In this document: one piece after another, positions 1 through 7,719 of the stretch
Numbering within the stretch: the stretch's first letter is position 1
Layout of the letters: every line of letters begins with the position of its first letter
Assembly: GCF_009764265.1 (NCBI RefSeq)
Contig: NZ_RWIR01000015.1
Location: 1 to 35,683, forward strand
Direction: 5' to 3'
Source of the DNA: Pseudomonas sp. PB101
GTDB taxonomy: Bacteria > Pseudomonadota > Gammaproteobacteria > Pseudomonadales > Pseudomonadaceae
Length of the DNA stretch: 35,683 nucleotides
The notes under the pieces: model-generated
The model's input: only the letters and a program-made list of their open reading frames with translations
Told to the model about the DNA's origin: nothing
The model's database searches: none
Translations under genes and position numbers: made by a program

Positions 1-2
1 CC

Positions 3-113
3 CCGCACTATGTCCTGCCTCATCGGCGAGAGGAGCGTATTTATCCTCGCGCCATCCGGCTCAAATCGCCGAAGTATCCGATCAGAAATAAAAATGCCAG
101 TCAGCTTAACTGA
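3..113 (+). pseudogene. Probable C-terminal end of an IS4-family transposase (cut by window edge)
   Basis: An open frame runs in from the left edge and stops at TGA 111-113. It reads PHYVLPHRREERIYPRAIRL and continues to KYPIRNKNASQLN. The arrangement R-R-x-x-R-x-Y-P-R-A followed by a short basic tail resembles the extreme C-terminus of many IS4-family DDE transposases. The last codons lie inside the hairpin at 93-121, so coding end and terminator overlap. The catalytic domain is outside the window, so it cannot be told whether the element is intact, and I found no terminal inverted repeat on this side. The family assignment rests only on resemblance of about 36 residues. Confidence 0.5.
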
Positions 114-143
114 CTGGCATTAGCCTTCGGGCTGCGTTTTTTT
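93..143 (+). terminator. Bidirectional-looking terminator upstream of dgoK
   Basis: Positions 93-121 form a perfect 12-bp stem with a 5-nt loop (ATGCCAGTCAG / CTGACTGGCAT plus one outer A-T pair). On the plus strand a second small hairpin, AGCC-TTCG-GGCT (122-133), and a T run (137-143) follow. On the minus strand the first stem is followed directly by TTTTTATTT. Both strands therefore carry the features of an intrinsic terminator, which would insulate dgoK from the reading frame on its left. Confidence 0.7.
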
Positions 144-247
144 GTCTTGTCTCACAATGTGGGATTGATATTTATATATTGAGATTTCTCCCTGCGCAGG
201 TTTATAGTCCAGCTCACTCACTGCCAAAAACCAAAACAGGTGAAGCG
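144..247 (+). promoter_or_regulatory. Probable dgo promoter/leader region
   Basis: This is the only non-coding space between the upstream terminator and the dgoK start. A possible sigma-70 pair is TTGTCT (147-152) with TTTATA (171-176, 18-bp spacer). A short imperfect symmetric element, TCACAATGTGGGATTGA (152-168), lies in the spacer and could be an operator, for example for the IclR regulator at 4620. Both are read by eye. The ribosome binding site AGGTGA (about 238-243) decides the ATG at 248. Confidence 0.35.
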
Positions 248-1240
248 ATGCAGGCGCAATTGATCGCGCTCGACTGGGGGACAACCTCATTACGTGCTTA
301 CAAACTGGCTGAAGGCGGGCAGGTGCTCGAACAGCGTTCGCTGTCGTCGGGGATCATGCAGCTGCCAAAGGCGCCGCGAATCATTGGCGGCCGCGAATGC
401 ACCGATGGTTTCGAACTGGCCTTCGATGAGGCTTGCGGCGACTGGCTCGATGCGCAGCCGCAATTACCGGTGATTGCCTGCGGCATGGTCGGCAGCGCCC
501 AGGGCTGGCGCGAAGCGGCCTACCGCGACACGCCGGCGAACGTCGCCACACTCGGTACCTCCCTGCAAACCGTACGCAGCCTGCGCGGCGTCGATGTGCA
601 CATTGTGCCCGGCGTCATCGAGCGTTCGCGTTTGCCGAACGTGATGCGCGGCGAAGAAACCCAGGTGCTCGGCGTGCTGCAAACCCTGGCGGGCGAGACG
701 GGCGCCGATCTGCTGATCGGCCTGCCGGGCAGCCATTCGAAATGGGTGGAGGTGGCCGACGGTTGCATCGTGCATTTCGATACCTTCATGACCGGCGAAG
801 TCTTCGCCGTGCTCAGCGAACACAGCATTCTCGGACGCACCCAGCAGCGCGGTGGGTCCTTCGATGGCGATGCATTTGATCGCGGTGTGCAGGTCGCGTT
901 GTCGGCGGACGGGGAGACCGGTCCGCTGTCGACCCTGTTCAGCGCCCGCAGCCTGGGCCTGACCGGCGAGTTGAGCGCCACTGCCCAGGCGGACTACCTG
1001 TCCGGCCTGCTGATCGGCCACGAGTTGGCGGCCCTGGCCAATGTCCAGCGGCGTCGGCGCAACAGCGTGCACCTGCCGTCGATCATCCTCATTGGTAATT
1101 CGCAACTGTGTGCCCGCTACAGCCGTGCGCTCGACGCCTGCGGTTTTGCCCGGGTGACCCTGGCCGAACAGGCCACTGAGCGTGGCTTGTGGCAACTGGC
1201 GCTCGCCGCCGGCCTGGTCACGTCCACCGCATCCCGTTAA
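248..1240 (+). CDS. dgoK: 2-dehydro-3-deoxygalactonokinase
   Basis: The product phosphorylates 2-dehydro-3-deoxy-D-galactonate (KDGal) with ATP to the 6-phosphate, the second step of the DeLey-Doudoroff galactonate pathway in the cytoplasm. The 330-residue protein starts MQAQLIALDWGTTSLRAYKL, and the DWGTTSLR phosphate-binding motif (residues 9-16) is typical of the DgoK family. The start at 248 was chosen because AGGTGA lies just upstream. An in-frame TTG further upstream (179) would add 23 residues with no matching family sequence. It is first of three co-directional genes. The stop is 19 bp from dgoA, whose ribosome site GGAGG lies in that gap, so the genes are almost certainly one operon. 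Confidence 0.93.
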   Translation: MQAQLIALDWGTTSLRAYKLAEGGQVLEQRSLSSGIMQLPKAPRIIGGRECTDGFELAFDEACGDWLDAQPQLPVIACGMVGSAQGWREAAYRDTPANVATLGTSLQTVRSLRGVDVHIVPGVIERSRLPNVMRGEETQVLGVLQTLAGETGADLLIGLPGSHSKWVEVADGCIVHFDTFMTGEVFAVLSEHSILGRTQQRGGSFDGDAFDRGVQVALSADGETGPLSTLFSARSLGLTGELSATAQADYLSGLLIGHELAALANVQRRRRNSVHLPSIILIGNSQLCARYSRALDACGFARVTLAEQATERGLWQLALAAGLVTSTASR

Positions 1241-1259
1241 CCCTGCCTGGAGGTCTGAC

Positions 1260-1880
1260 ATGCTCAAACAAGCGCTGGCGCAAAACGGCCTGATCGCGAT
1301 CCTGCGTGGCCTGCGCCCACAGGAAGCGGCTGCCATCGGTGAAGTCCTGTACGCCGCAGGCTTTCGCGTCATCGAAGTGCCGCTCAATTCCCCTGAGCCG
1401 TACGAAAGTATCCGCATCCTGCGCAGCACCTTGCCTGCCGATTGCCTGATCGGTGCCGGCACGGTGTTGACGCCGGAGCAGGTCGAACAAGTGAAAGCTG
1501 CGGGCGGCCAGGTGATCGTCATGCCCCACAGCGATCCGAAAGTCCTGCGCGCAGCGAAAGCGGCGGGGCTTTACCTGTCGCCGGGTGTCGCCACACCGAC
1601 CGAGGCCTTTGCTGCGCTGGCTGAAGGCGCGGACATCCTCAAACTGTTCCCGGCCGAGCAGATGGGCCCTGCCGTCGTCAAAGCCTGGCTCGCCGTATTG
1701 CCTGCCGGAACCCTTCTGGCGCCGGTCGGCGGTATCACACCGGACAACATGCAGTCGTTCATCGACGCCGGCGTCAAAGGTTTCGGCCTCGGCTCCGGTC
1801 TGTTCAAACCGGGCATGACCTCTCTGCAAGTGGCGGCCAATGCCAAGGCCTACGTCGCTGCCTGGAAAGCCCTTCGCTAA
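1260..1880 (+). CDS. dgoA: 2-dehydro-3-deoxy-6-phosphogalactonate aldolase
   Basis: A class I aldolase that cleaves KDPGal to pyruvate and D-glyceraldehyde-3-phosphate. The 206-residue protein has the Eda/KDPG-aldolase layout: AILRG near residue 13-17, VIEVPLNSP with the general base Glu39, GAGTVL, and the Schiff-base lysine Lys128 in DILKLFPAE, followed by PVGGIT (Thr160). VPLNSP and the dgo neighbours favour KDPGal over KDPG as substrate. The ATG at 1260 is preceded by GGAGG at 1249-1253 at good spacing. It sits between dgoK and dgoD, 48 bp from the latter. In enterobacteria DgoA and DgoD are also encoded side by side. Confidence 0.92.
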   Translation: MLKQALAQNGLIAILRGLRPQEAAAIGEVLYAAGFRVIEVPLNSPEPYESIRILRSTLPADCLIGAGTVLTPEQVEQVKAAGGQVIVMPHSDPKVLRAAKAAGLYLSPGVATPTEAFAALAEGADILKLFPAEQMGPAVVKAWLAVLPAGTLLAPVGGITPDNMQSFIDAGVKGFGLGSGLFKPGMTSLQVAANAKAYVAAWKALR

Positions 1881-1928
1881 GACTTCGTTGAGCGCCGAGC
1901 GCGCTGCATCTAACAAGAGAGCCAAAAG

Positions 1929-3077
1929 ATGAAAATCACCAAACTGACCACCTTCATCGTTCCGCCGCGCTGGTGCTTCCTCAAGGTCGAAACCGACGAA
2001 GGCGTGACCGGTTGGGGCGAGCCCGTGGTCGAAGGTCGTGCCCACACCGTTGCCGCCGCCGTTGAAGAATTGTCCGACTACCTGATCGGCAAGGATCCGC
2101 GCAACATCGAGGACATCTGGACCGTGCTCTATCGCGGCGGCTTCTACCGTGGCGGCGCGATCCACATGAGCGCCCTGGCCGGTATCGACCAGGCCTTGTG
2201 GGACATCAAGGGCAAGGCGCTGGGGGTGTCGGTCAGCGACCTGCTGGGTGGGCAGGTGCGGGACAAGATTCGCGTGTATTCGTGGATCGGTGGCGACCGG
2301 CCGGCGGACACCGCGCGTGCAGCCAAGGAAGCGGTCGAGCGGGGTTTCACCGCGGTGAAAATGAACGGCACCGAAGAGCTGCAATTCCTCGATACCTTCG
2401 ACAAGGTCGACCAGGCCCTGGCCAACGTCGCTGCCGTGCGCGATGCGGTCGGCCCGAACGTCGGCATCGGCGTGGACTTCCATGGCCGGGTGCACAAGCC
2501 CATGGCCAAGGTGCTGATGAAGGAGCTGGATCCGTACAAGCTGATGTTCATCGAAGAGCCGGTGCTCAGCGAAAACTATGAAGCGCTCAAAGAGCTCGCG
2601 CCGCTGACCAGTACGCCGATTGCCCTGGGCGAGCGGCTGTTCTCGCGCTGGGATTTCAAGCGCGTGCTCAGCGAAGGCTACGTCGACATCATCCAGCCGG
2701 ATGCCTCCCACGCCGGCGGCATCACCGAAACCCGCAAGATCGCCAATATGGCCGAAGCCTACGACGTCGCGCTGGCGTTGCATTGCCCGCTGGGCCCGAT
2801 TGCCCTGGCGGCCTGCCTGCAACTGGATGCGGTTTGCTACAACGCGTTCATTCAGGAGCAGAGCCTGGGCATCCATTACAACGAGAGCAACGACTTGCTC
2901 GACTACGTCAAAGACCCACGGGTGTTCGACTACGACAAGGGCTTCGTGAAGATCCCGAACGGCCCGGGCCTGGGCATCGAGATCAACGAGGAATACGTGA
3001 TCGAACGCGCGGCCATCGGCCACCGCTGGCGCAACCCGATCTGGCGCCATGCCGATGGCAGTTTTGCCGAGTGGTGA
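1929..3077 (+). CDS. dgoD: D-galactonate dehydratase (enolase superfamily)
   Basis: Removes water from D-galactonate to give KDGal, the first catabolic step. The 382-residue protein has the length and fold order of E. coli GalD: an N-terminal capping domain, then a TIM barrel. The expected metal ligands are in place: Asp183 (GVDFHGR), Glu209 (FIEEP) and Glu235 (LGER). So are His185 and the catalytic base His285 (LALHCPLGP). AAGAGAGCC before ATG 1929 serves as ribosome site. It ends the tightly spaced dgoKAD block. A REP pair separates it from the transporter, which may let the transporter be expressed at a different level. Confidence 0.95.
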   Translation: MKITKLTTFIVPPRWCFLKVETDEGVTGWGEPVVEGRAHTVAAAVEELSDYLIGKDPRNIEDIWTVLYRGGFYRGGAIHMSALAGIDQALWDIKGKALGVSVSDLLGGQVRDKIRVYSWIGGDRPADTARAAKEAVERGFTAVKMNGTEELQFLDTFDKVDQALANVAAVRDAVGPNVGIGVDFHGRVHKPMAKVLMKELDPYKLMFIEEPVLSENYEALKELAPLTSTPIALGERLFSRWDFKRVLSEGYVDIIQPDASHAGGITETRKIANMAEAYDVALALHCPLGPIALAACLQLDAVCYNAFIQEQSLGIHYNESNDLLDYVKDPRVFDYDKGFVKIPNGPGLGIEINEEYVIERAAIGHRWRNPIWRHADGSFAEW

Positions 3078-3102
3078 AATCTCTCTGATTCACCACGATC
3101 CC

Positions 3103-3193
3103 CTGTAGGAGCCGGCTTGCTGGCGATGGCGTCCTGTCAGTCACATCATTATTGAATGTGTCGCCGTCATCGCTGGCAAGCCAGCTCCCACAG
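3103..3193. repeat. REP inverted pair between dgoD and the MFS gene
   Basis: Two head-to-head REP units. The left reads GTAGGAGCCGGCTTGCTGGC and the right, read on the minus strand, GTGGGAGCTGGCTTGCCAGC, each followed by GATG. The two units carry different stem bases that each still pair within the hairpin. They lie inside the otherwise co-directional dgo cluster, where a stable hairpin could protect the upstream mRNA or attenuate reading into the transporter. Confidence 0.85.
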
Positions 3194-3248
3194 GGTTTGC
3201 CGCCAGTTTTTAAATCGACCTCAATAACCATAATAAGAGGCACCCCTC

Positions 3249-4559
3249 ATGCAACCGCAAACCCTCACCGGGCAGGCGTCGTTGGTGACGCCCAGCCGCA
3301 AGCGTTTTTTCATCATGGTGCTGCTGTTCATCACCGTGGTGATCAACTACCTGGACCGCAGCAACCTGTCGATTGCCGCCCCGGCGCTGACCAGTGACCT
3401 GGGCATCGACCCGATCCACGTCGGCCTGATTTTCTCGGCGTTCGGCTGGACCTACGCCGCCATGCAGATCCCCGGTGGCTGGCTGGTGGATCGTGTGCCG
3501 CCACGGATCCTGTACAGCGTCGCCTTGCTGCTGTGGTCGGTGGCCACGGTGATGCTCGGCTTCGCCGCGAGCTTCATCGCGCTGTTCGTATTGCGCATGG
3601 CGGTCGGTGCTTTGGAGGCGCCGGCCTATCCGATCAACAGCCGCGTGGTCACCACCTGGTTCCCTGAGCGCGAGCGCGCCACGGCCATCGGTTTCTACAC
3701 CTCCGGGCAGTTCGTCGGCCTGGCCTTCCTGACACCGGTGCTGGCGTGGCTGCAGCACGAATTCGGCTGGCACATGGTCTTCGTCGCCACTGGCGCGGTG
3801 GGGATCATTTGGGCTGCAATCTGGTATGCGGTGTATCGCGAGCCACGGGATTTCAAGGGCGCCAACGAGGCTGAGATCGACCTGATCCGCGAGGGCGGCG
3901 GGTTGGTGGATATCCAGGCGGAACAAGCCAAGGTCAAAGCCAAATTCAGCTGGACCGACCTGGGCATCGTCCTGACCAAGCGCAAGCTCTGGGGCATCTA
4001 CCTCGGGCAGTTCTGCCTCAACTCGACGCTGTGGTTTTTCCTGACGTGGTTCCCGACCTACCTGGTGAAATACCGTGGCATGGACTTCATCAAGTCTGGC
4101 TTGCTGGCTTCGCTGCCTTTTCTGGCGGCATTTGTCGGCGTGCTGTGCTCCGGTTTCTTTTCGGACTTCCTGATCCGGCGCGGCTACACCGTAGGGTTCG
4201 CCCGCAAGTTGCCGATCATCAGCGGCTTGCTGATCTCCACTTCGATCATCGGCGCCAACTTTGTTGAGTCGACGCCGCTGGTGATTGCCTTCCTCGCGCT
4301 GGCGTTTTTCGGCAACGGCCTGGCTTCGATCACCTGGTCGCTGGTATCGACCCTGGCTCCGGCGCGCTTGCTCGGGCTCACGGGCGGGGTGTTCAACTTC
4401 ATCGGCAACCTGTCGGCGATCGCCACGCCTATCGTCATCGGTTTTCTCGCCACGGGTGATTCCTTTGCCCCGGCGATCACCTACATCTCGGTGCTGGCGT
4501 TGATCGGCGCGCTGTCCTACATCCTGCTGGTGGGCAAGGTCGAACGTATCAAGTTGTAG
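3249..4559 (+). CDS. dgoT: MFS transporter, D-galactonate permease-like (ACS family)
   Basis: A 436-residue, 12-segment major facilitator of the anion:cation symporter family, likely importing D-galactonate with protons. It begins with a short cytoplasmic tail, then FIMVLLFITVVINYLDRSNL, whose NYLDR signature ends the first helix in this family (GudP, DgoT, ExuT). GGWLVDRVPPRIL is the A-like motif between helices 2 and 3. A long central cytoplasmic loop (about residues 195-235) separates the two six-helix halves. Ribosome site AAGAGGC lies just before ATG 3249. The substrate is inferred from position directly after dgoKAD; other sugar acids such as glucarate remain possible. Confidence 0.8.
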   Translation: MQPQTLTGQASLVTPSRKRFFIMVLLFITVVINYLDRSNLSIAAPALTSDLGIDPIHVGLIFSAFGWTYAAMQIPGGWLVDRVPPRILYSVALLLWSVATVMLGFAASFIALFVLRMAVGALEAPAYPINSRVVTTWFPERERATAIGFYTSGQFVGLAFLTPVLAWLQHEFGWHMVFVATGAVGIIWAAIWYAVYREPRDFKGANEAEIDLIREGGGLVDIQAEQAKVKAKFSWTDLGIVLTKRKLWGIYLGQFCLNSTLWFFLTWFPTYLVKYRGMDFIKSGLLASLPFLAAFVGVLCSGFFSDFLIRRGYTVGFARKLPIISGLLISTSIIGANFVESTPLVIAFLALAFFGNGLASITWSLVSTLAPARLLGLTGGVFNFIGNLSAIATPIVIGFLATGDSFAPAITYISVLALIGALSYILLVGKVERIKL

Positions 4560-4619
4560 TCGTGGCACGCGGGCGACCATAATGCCGCCCGTTCACTCGC
4601 TCAACGGTAAAGGCTGGAT

Positions 4620-5423
4620 ATGCAGGAAGACGCCCCAAAAATCGCCAAGGACGCCGCGCCGACCGGCACCCAGACCCTGCTTCGCGGGCTGGGTGTGGTT
4701 CACGCCGTGGCCAGTGGCGCCCGCGATCTCAAAGAAATCGCCCGGCTGATCGGCACCACGCGCAGCACCACCCATCGCCTGGCCAGTTGCCTGGTGGACG
4801 AGCGTTATCTGCGGGTGGTGCCGCAAGTCGGTTATCTGCTGGGGCCGAAACTGATCGAGCTGGGCTTTCAGGCCCGTGAAGAGTTGCCGTTGGTGACCCT
4901 GGCCGGGCCGTATCTGGATGAGCTGTCGGCATTGACCGGCGACACCATTCACCTGGCGATCCGTGAAGGCGACGAAGTGCTGTACCTGCACAAGAATCCG
5001 GGGCGCAATGGCCCGGAAATGCGTTCGCGGGTCGGCCATCGCATGCCGTTGGCGCGCACCGGCATCGGCAAGGCGCTGATGCTCGATGATTCGCCGCAAG
5101 AGTGGCAGCGCCTGTACGAAGTCAGCCTGCCGGTGGGTGGGAAAAACCAGTTCTGGCCGCAGCACCCGGAGCAATCCTGGGAGCAGTTCGCGCAGCGCAT
5201 GGTCGAGTACGTGGCCGGCGGTTACGCCTTCGATCTGGAAGACAACGAACCGTCGATCCGCTGCGTGGCGGCGCCGATCCGCGATGCCAGCAAACGCATC
5301 GTCGCCGGCATCAGCATCGCCAGCACCGTGCCGTACATGCCGCTGGAAAAGATGTCCGAGCTGATTCCCCTGATCAAAGGGGTCACGGCCCGGCTGTCGG
5401 CAGAACTGGGCCTCAAGGTTTAA
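4620..5423 (+). CDS. IclR-family transcriptional regulator, probable dgo regulator
   Basis: The 267-residue protein has an N-terminal winged helix-turn-helix (about residues 20-80; DLKEIARLIGTTRSTTHRLA is the recognition region) and a C-terminal IclR effector domain (about 95-260; DGDEVLYLHKN, RVGHRMPLARTGIGKALM and FDLEDNEPSIRCVAAPIRD are typical). It follows the transporter by 60 bp, with a small GC hairpin (4570-4591, no T run) between, so it may be cotranscribed with it. Enterobacterial DgoR is of the GntR family, so an IclR member is a different solution. The effector is presumably galactonate or KDGal, by context only. The stop codon overlaps that of the converging dehydrogenase. Confidence 0.85.
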   Translation: MQEDAPKIAKDAAPTGTQTLLRGLGVVHAVASGARDLKEIARLIGTTRSTTHRLASCLVDERYLRVVPQVGYLLGPKLIELGFQAREELPLVTLAGPYLDELSALTGDTIHLAIREGDEVLYLHKNPGRNGPEMRSRVGHRMPLARTGIGKALMLDDSPQEWQRLYEVSLPVGGKNQFWPQHPEQSWEQFAQRMVEYVAGGYAFDLEDNEPSIRCVAAPIRDASKRIVAGISIASTVPYMPLEKMSELIPLIKGVTARLSAELGLKV

Positions 5424-5432
5424 ACCTTGAGG
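5411..5432. repeat. 22-bp perfect palindrome over two overlapping stop codons
   Basis: Positions 5411-5432 read identically on both strands, with core CTCAAGGTTTAAACCTTGAG. The centre TTTAAA contains both stop codons: TAA 5421-5423 of the IclR gene, and TAA on the minus strand (5422-5420) of the dehydrogenase. Both proteins end in Leu-Lys-Val. No T run follows on either strand, so it is not a classic intrinsic terminator, though either mRNA could fold here. Confidence 0.85.
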
Positions 5433-6472
5433 GTCGCCATGTCGATGACAAAACGGTATTTCACGTCACCGGCGATCATGCGCGCGTAAGCCTCGTTGAT
5501 CTGGCGGATGTCGAGCATTTCGATGTCGCAGGTGATGTTGTGCTCGGCGCAGAAATCCAGCACTTCCTGGGTTTCGGCGATGCCGCCGATCAGCGAGCCG
5601 GCGAGCACGCGACGTCCCAGCACCAGTTTGGCCGCATGCAACGGCGGCTCCACCGGTTCGATCAACCCCACCAGGATATGCACGCCTTCGAATCGCAGCG
5701 TATCGAGGTAGGGATTGAGGTCGTGCTGCACCGGAATGGTGTCGAGCAGGAAATCGAAGTGACCGGCGGCGGCCTGCATCTGCGCGTCATCGGTGGACAC
5801 GATCACATGGTCCGCGCCCTGGCGGCGAGCCTCTTCGGCCTTGCTTGCCGAGCGGGTGAACAGCGTCACTTCGGCGCCCATGGCCTTGGCGAACTTGATG
5901 CCCATGTGGCCCAGCCCGCCCATGCCGAGAATCCCCACCTTGTCACCGGCCTTCACGCCGTAGTGCTTGAGCGGTGAGTAGGTGGTGATGCCGGCGCAGA
6001 GGATCGGCGCGGCGCTGGCCAGGTCGAGCTTCTCGGGAATGCGCACCACAAAGTGCTCGCTGACCACGATGCTGTCGGAGTAGCCACCCATGGTGTTGCT
6101 GCCGTCGACCCGGTCCGGGGTGGCGTAGGTCATGGTCGGGCCTTCGAGGCAGTATTGCTCGAGACTGGCCTGGCAAGCTTCGCAGCTGCGGCACGAGTCG
6201 ACCATGCAGCCGACGCCGACCAGATCGCCGACCTTGTGGTGGGTCACGTTCGCACCAACGGCGGTCACTTTGCCGACGATTTCGTGGCCAGGCATCAGCG
6301 GGTAAACGGCAATGCCCCACTCGTTGCGGGCCTGATGGATGTCGGAATGGCAGACGCCGCAGTAGAGAATCTCGATGGCAACGTCGTCGACCCGTGGGCT
6401 GCGGCGTTCGAATTTCACGGGGGCGAGGGGAGTGGTGGCCGACTGGGCGGCGTATCCGATGGCGGTGTACAT
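5420..6472 (-). CDS. Zinc-dependent NAD(P) alcohol dehydrogenase (YahK/CAD type)
   Basis: A medium-chain dehydrogenase/reductase that likely interconverts aldehydes and primary alcohols using NADPH. In the 350-residue protein starting MYTAIGYAAQ, the catalytic zinc ligands are Cys41 (CGVCHSD), His63 (PGHE) and Cys159. The structural zinc site is Cys94-x2-Cys97-x2-Cys100-x7-Cys108. The Rossmann motif is GMGGLG (183-188). This spacing matches the cinnamyl-alcohol-dehydrogenase branch that includes E. coli YahK. The start at 6472 fits family length; an upstream in-frame ATG (6598) would add 42 unrelated residues. It is transcribed away from the AraC gene 180 bp upstream. The physiological substrate is not evident. 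Confidence 0.9.
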   Translation of the reverse strand: MYTAIGYAAQSATTPLAPVKFERRSPRVDDVAIEILYCGVCHSDIHQARNEWGIAVYPLMPGHEIVGKVTAVGANVTHHKVGDLVGVGCMVDSCRSCEACQASLEQYCLEGPTMTYATPDRVDGSNTMGGYSDSIVVSEHFVVRIPEKLDLASAAPILCAGITTYSPLKHYGVKAGDKVGILGMGGLGHMGIKFAKAMGAEVTLFTRSASKAEEARRQGADHVIVSTDDAQMQAAAGHFDFLLDTIPVQHDLNPYLDTLRFEGVHILVGLIEPVEPPLHAAKLVLGRRVLAGSLIGGIAETQEVLDFCAEHNITCDIEMLDIRQINEAYARMIAGDVKYRFVIDMATLKV

Positions 6473-6652
6473 GTTGAACCTCGCAGAAGCAGTGACAGGT
6501 GAGGCGACGCATTCTGGGCGCCGAACCCGGTAGCGGCCATGGCGATTCCTCCGGGTGTTTTGCCTATTCCTCCGGCATCGGCGGTTGATCGATCCCATTG
6601 GCGATCAGACCTGCGATGATGTTTTCATCCCTTTTTCCGTGAAGCTTTTTCA

Positions 6653-7543
6653 ATGCAGTTGACCCGTCACCTTGATGCCAATGCCACGCTGGTTTCGCTG
6701 ATCGAGCCGCTCTCGACGCGCGACGGATTCGTCCCGACCGCGTTGCCGGGCGTGCAGGTGCTGCGGGCCAGTTGCGATGTGGCCCGAGGGCCACAGATCT
6801 ACGAGCCGAGCCTGGTGATCATCGCCCAGGGCAGCAAACTGGCTTACCTGGGGCCGCGTACCCTTGAATATGGTGCAGGGCACTACCTGATTCAGGCGCT
6901 GCCAGTGCCGTTCGAATGTGAAACCTTTGCCGCCCCGGACGGACCGATGCTCGGGGTCTCGGTCGCGATCGACCGGGTGATGCTGGGCGAGTTGGTGTTG
7001 GCGATGGGCCTGGCTCCCGGGCGGCATATTGCGGCGCAAACGCCTGAGTCCATGACCTCGGCAGTGCTCGACGACGCCATGCGCGGTTGTGTCGAGCGGC
7101 TGCTGCGTTGCCTGCACGATCCGCTGGAGAGTCGGATCATGGGCCGGGCTCGCTTGCGCGAATTGTTGTTCGTGGCGTTGCGCGGGCCACAGGCCGATGT
7201 GCTGCGGGCGCTGGTCGAGCAGCAGGGGCAGTTTGCCCGGATCGCGGCGTCCCTCAGTCATCTGCATGCGCATTTTGCCGAACCGTTGAACGTCGAGACC
7301 CTGGCCAGTTGCGCGAACATGAGTGCATCGACCTTTCACGAGCATTTCAAACGCAGCACCTTGTTGTCGCCGGTGCAGTATCTGAAGCGATTGCGTCTGC
7401 TCAGGGCGCAGCAGTTGTTGCTGGCCGAGGGGCTGGGCGTGGCGCAGGTGGCGCATCGGGTGGGGTATCAGAGCACGTCGCAGTTCAGTCGCGAGTACAA
7501 ACGCTACTTCGAGCGCAACCCCGGCGACGAGCGCGCAGCCTGA
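6653..7543 (+). CDS. AraC-family transcriptional regulator
   Basis: The 296-residue protein has an AraC_N-type sensory domain (about residues 20-180; PSLVIIAQGSKLAYLG and LIQALPVPFECET fit the AraC_N group) and a C-terminal double helix-turn-helix (about 195-290). The first helix pair holds LNVETLASCANMSASTFHEH and the second AQVAHRVGYQSTSQFSREYK. Members of this subgroup often lie divergent from an alcohol dehydrogenase or oxidoreductase and respond to alcohols or aldehydes. Here the dehydrogenase at 5420-6472 is the likely target, through the shared 180-bp gap. The ligand is unknown. Confidence 0.88.
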   Translation: MQLTRHLDANATLVSLIEPLSTRDGFVPTALPGVQVLRASCDVARGPQIYEPSLVIIAQGSKLAYLGPRTLEYGAGHYLIQALPVPFECETFAAPDGPMLGVSVAIDRVMLGELVLAMGLAPGRHIAAQTPESMTSAVLDDAMRGCVERLLRCLHDPLESRIMGRARLRELLFVALRGPQADVLRALVEQQGQFARIAASLSHLHAHFAEPLNVETLASCANMSASTFHEHFKRSTLLSPVQYLKRLRLLRAQQLLLAEGLGVAQVAHRVGYQSTSQFSREYKRYFERNPGDERAA

Positions 7544-7560
7544 CTCACCACCAACCCCAT

Positions 7561-7648
7561 GTAGGAGCCGGCTTGCTGGCGATAGCGGAGTATCAGTCGA
7601 AATAGATGTTCTCTGTCACACCGCTATCGCCAGCAAGCCGGCTCCTAC
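7561..7648. repeat. REP inverted pair with perfect 28-bp arms
   Basis: The arm at 7561-7588 begins GTAGGAGCCGGCTTGCTGGC. The arm at 7621-7648 is its exact reverse complement over 28 bp, and a 32-nt spacer lies between. It sits in the gap between the convergent AraC and ETF-QO genes, the usual place for REP doublets. The perfect arms suggest a young copy. Confidence 0.88.
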
Positions 7649-7680
7649 AAAGGTGCGTGATCATAATTTCAGGCAACAAA

Positions 7681-7702
7681 AAGGCCCCCATTCGGGAGCC
7701 TT
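7681..7702 (-). terminator. Rho-independent terminator of the ETF-QO gene
   Basis: On the minus strand the sequence reads AAGGCTCCCGAATGGGGGCC and ends TT, folding into a hairpin with a 4-nt loop and one mismatch. A T run (complement of A 7678-7682) follows. It lies 18 bp beyond the ETF-QO stop. Confidence 0.75.
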
Positions 7703-7719
7703 GATGTTTGCAGTTCGGC

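Noticed and set aside
3103..3193. REP hairpins considered as intrinsic terminators
   Set aside because: Strong stems but no T runs after them, and the same units recur in many gaps in both orientations.
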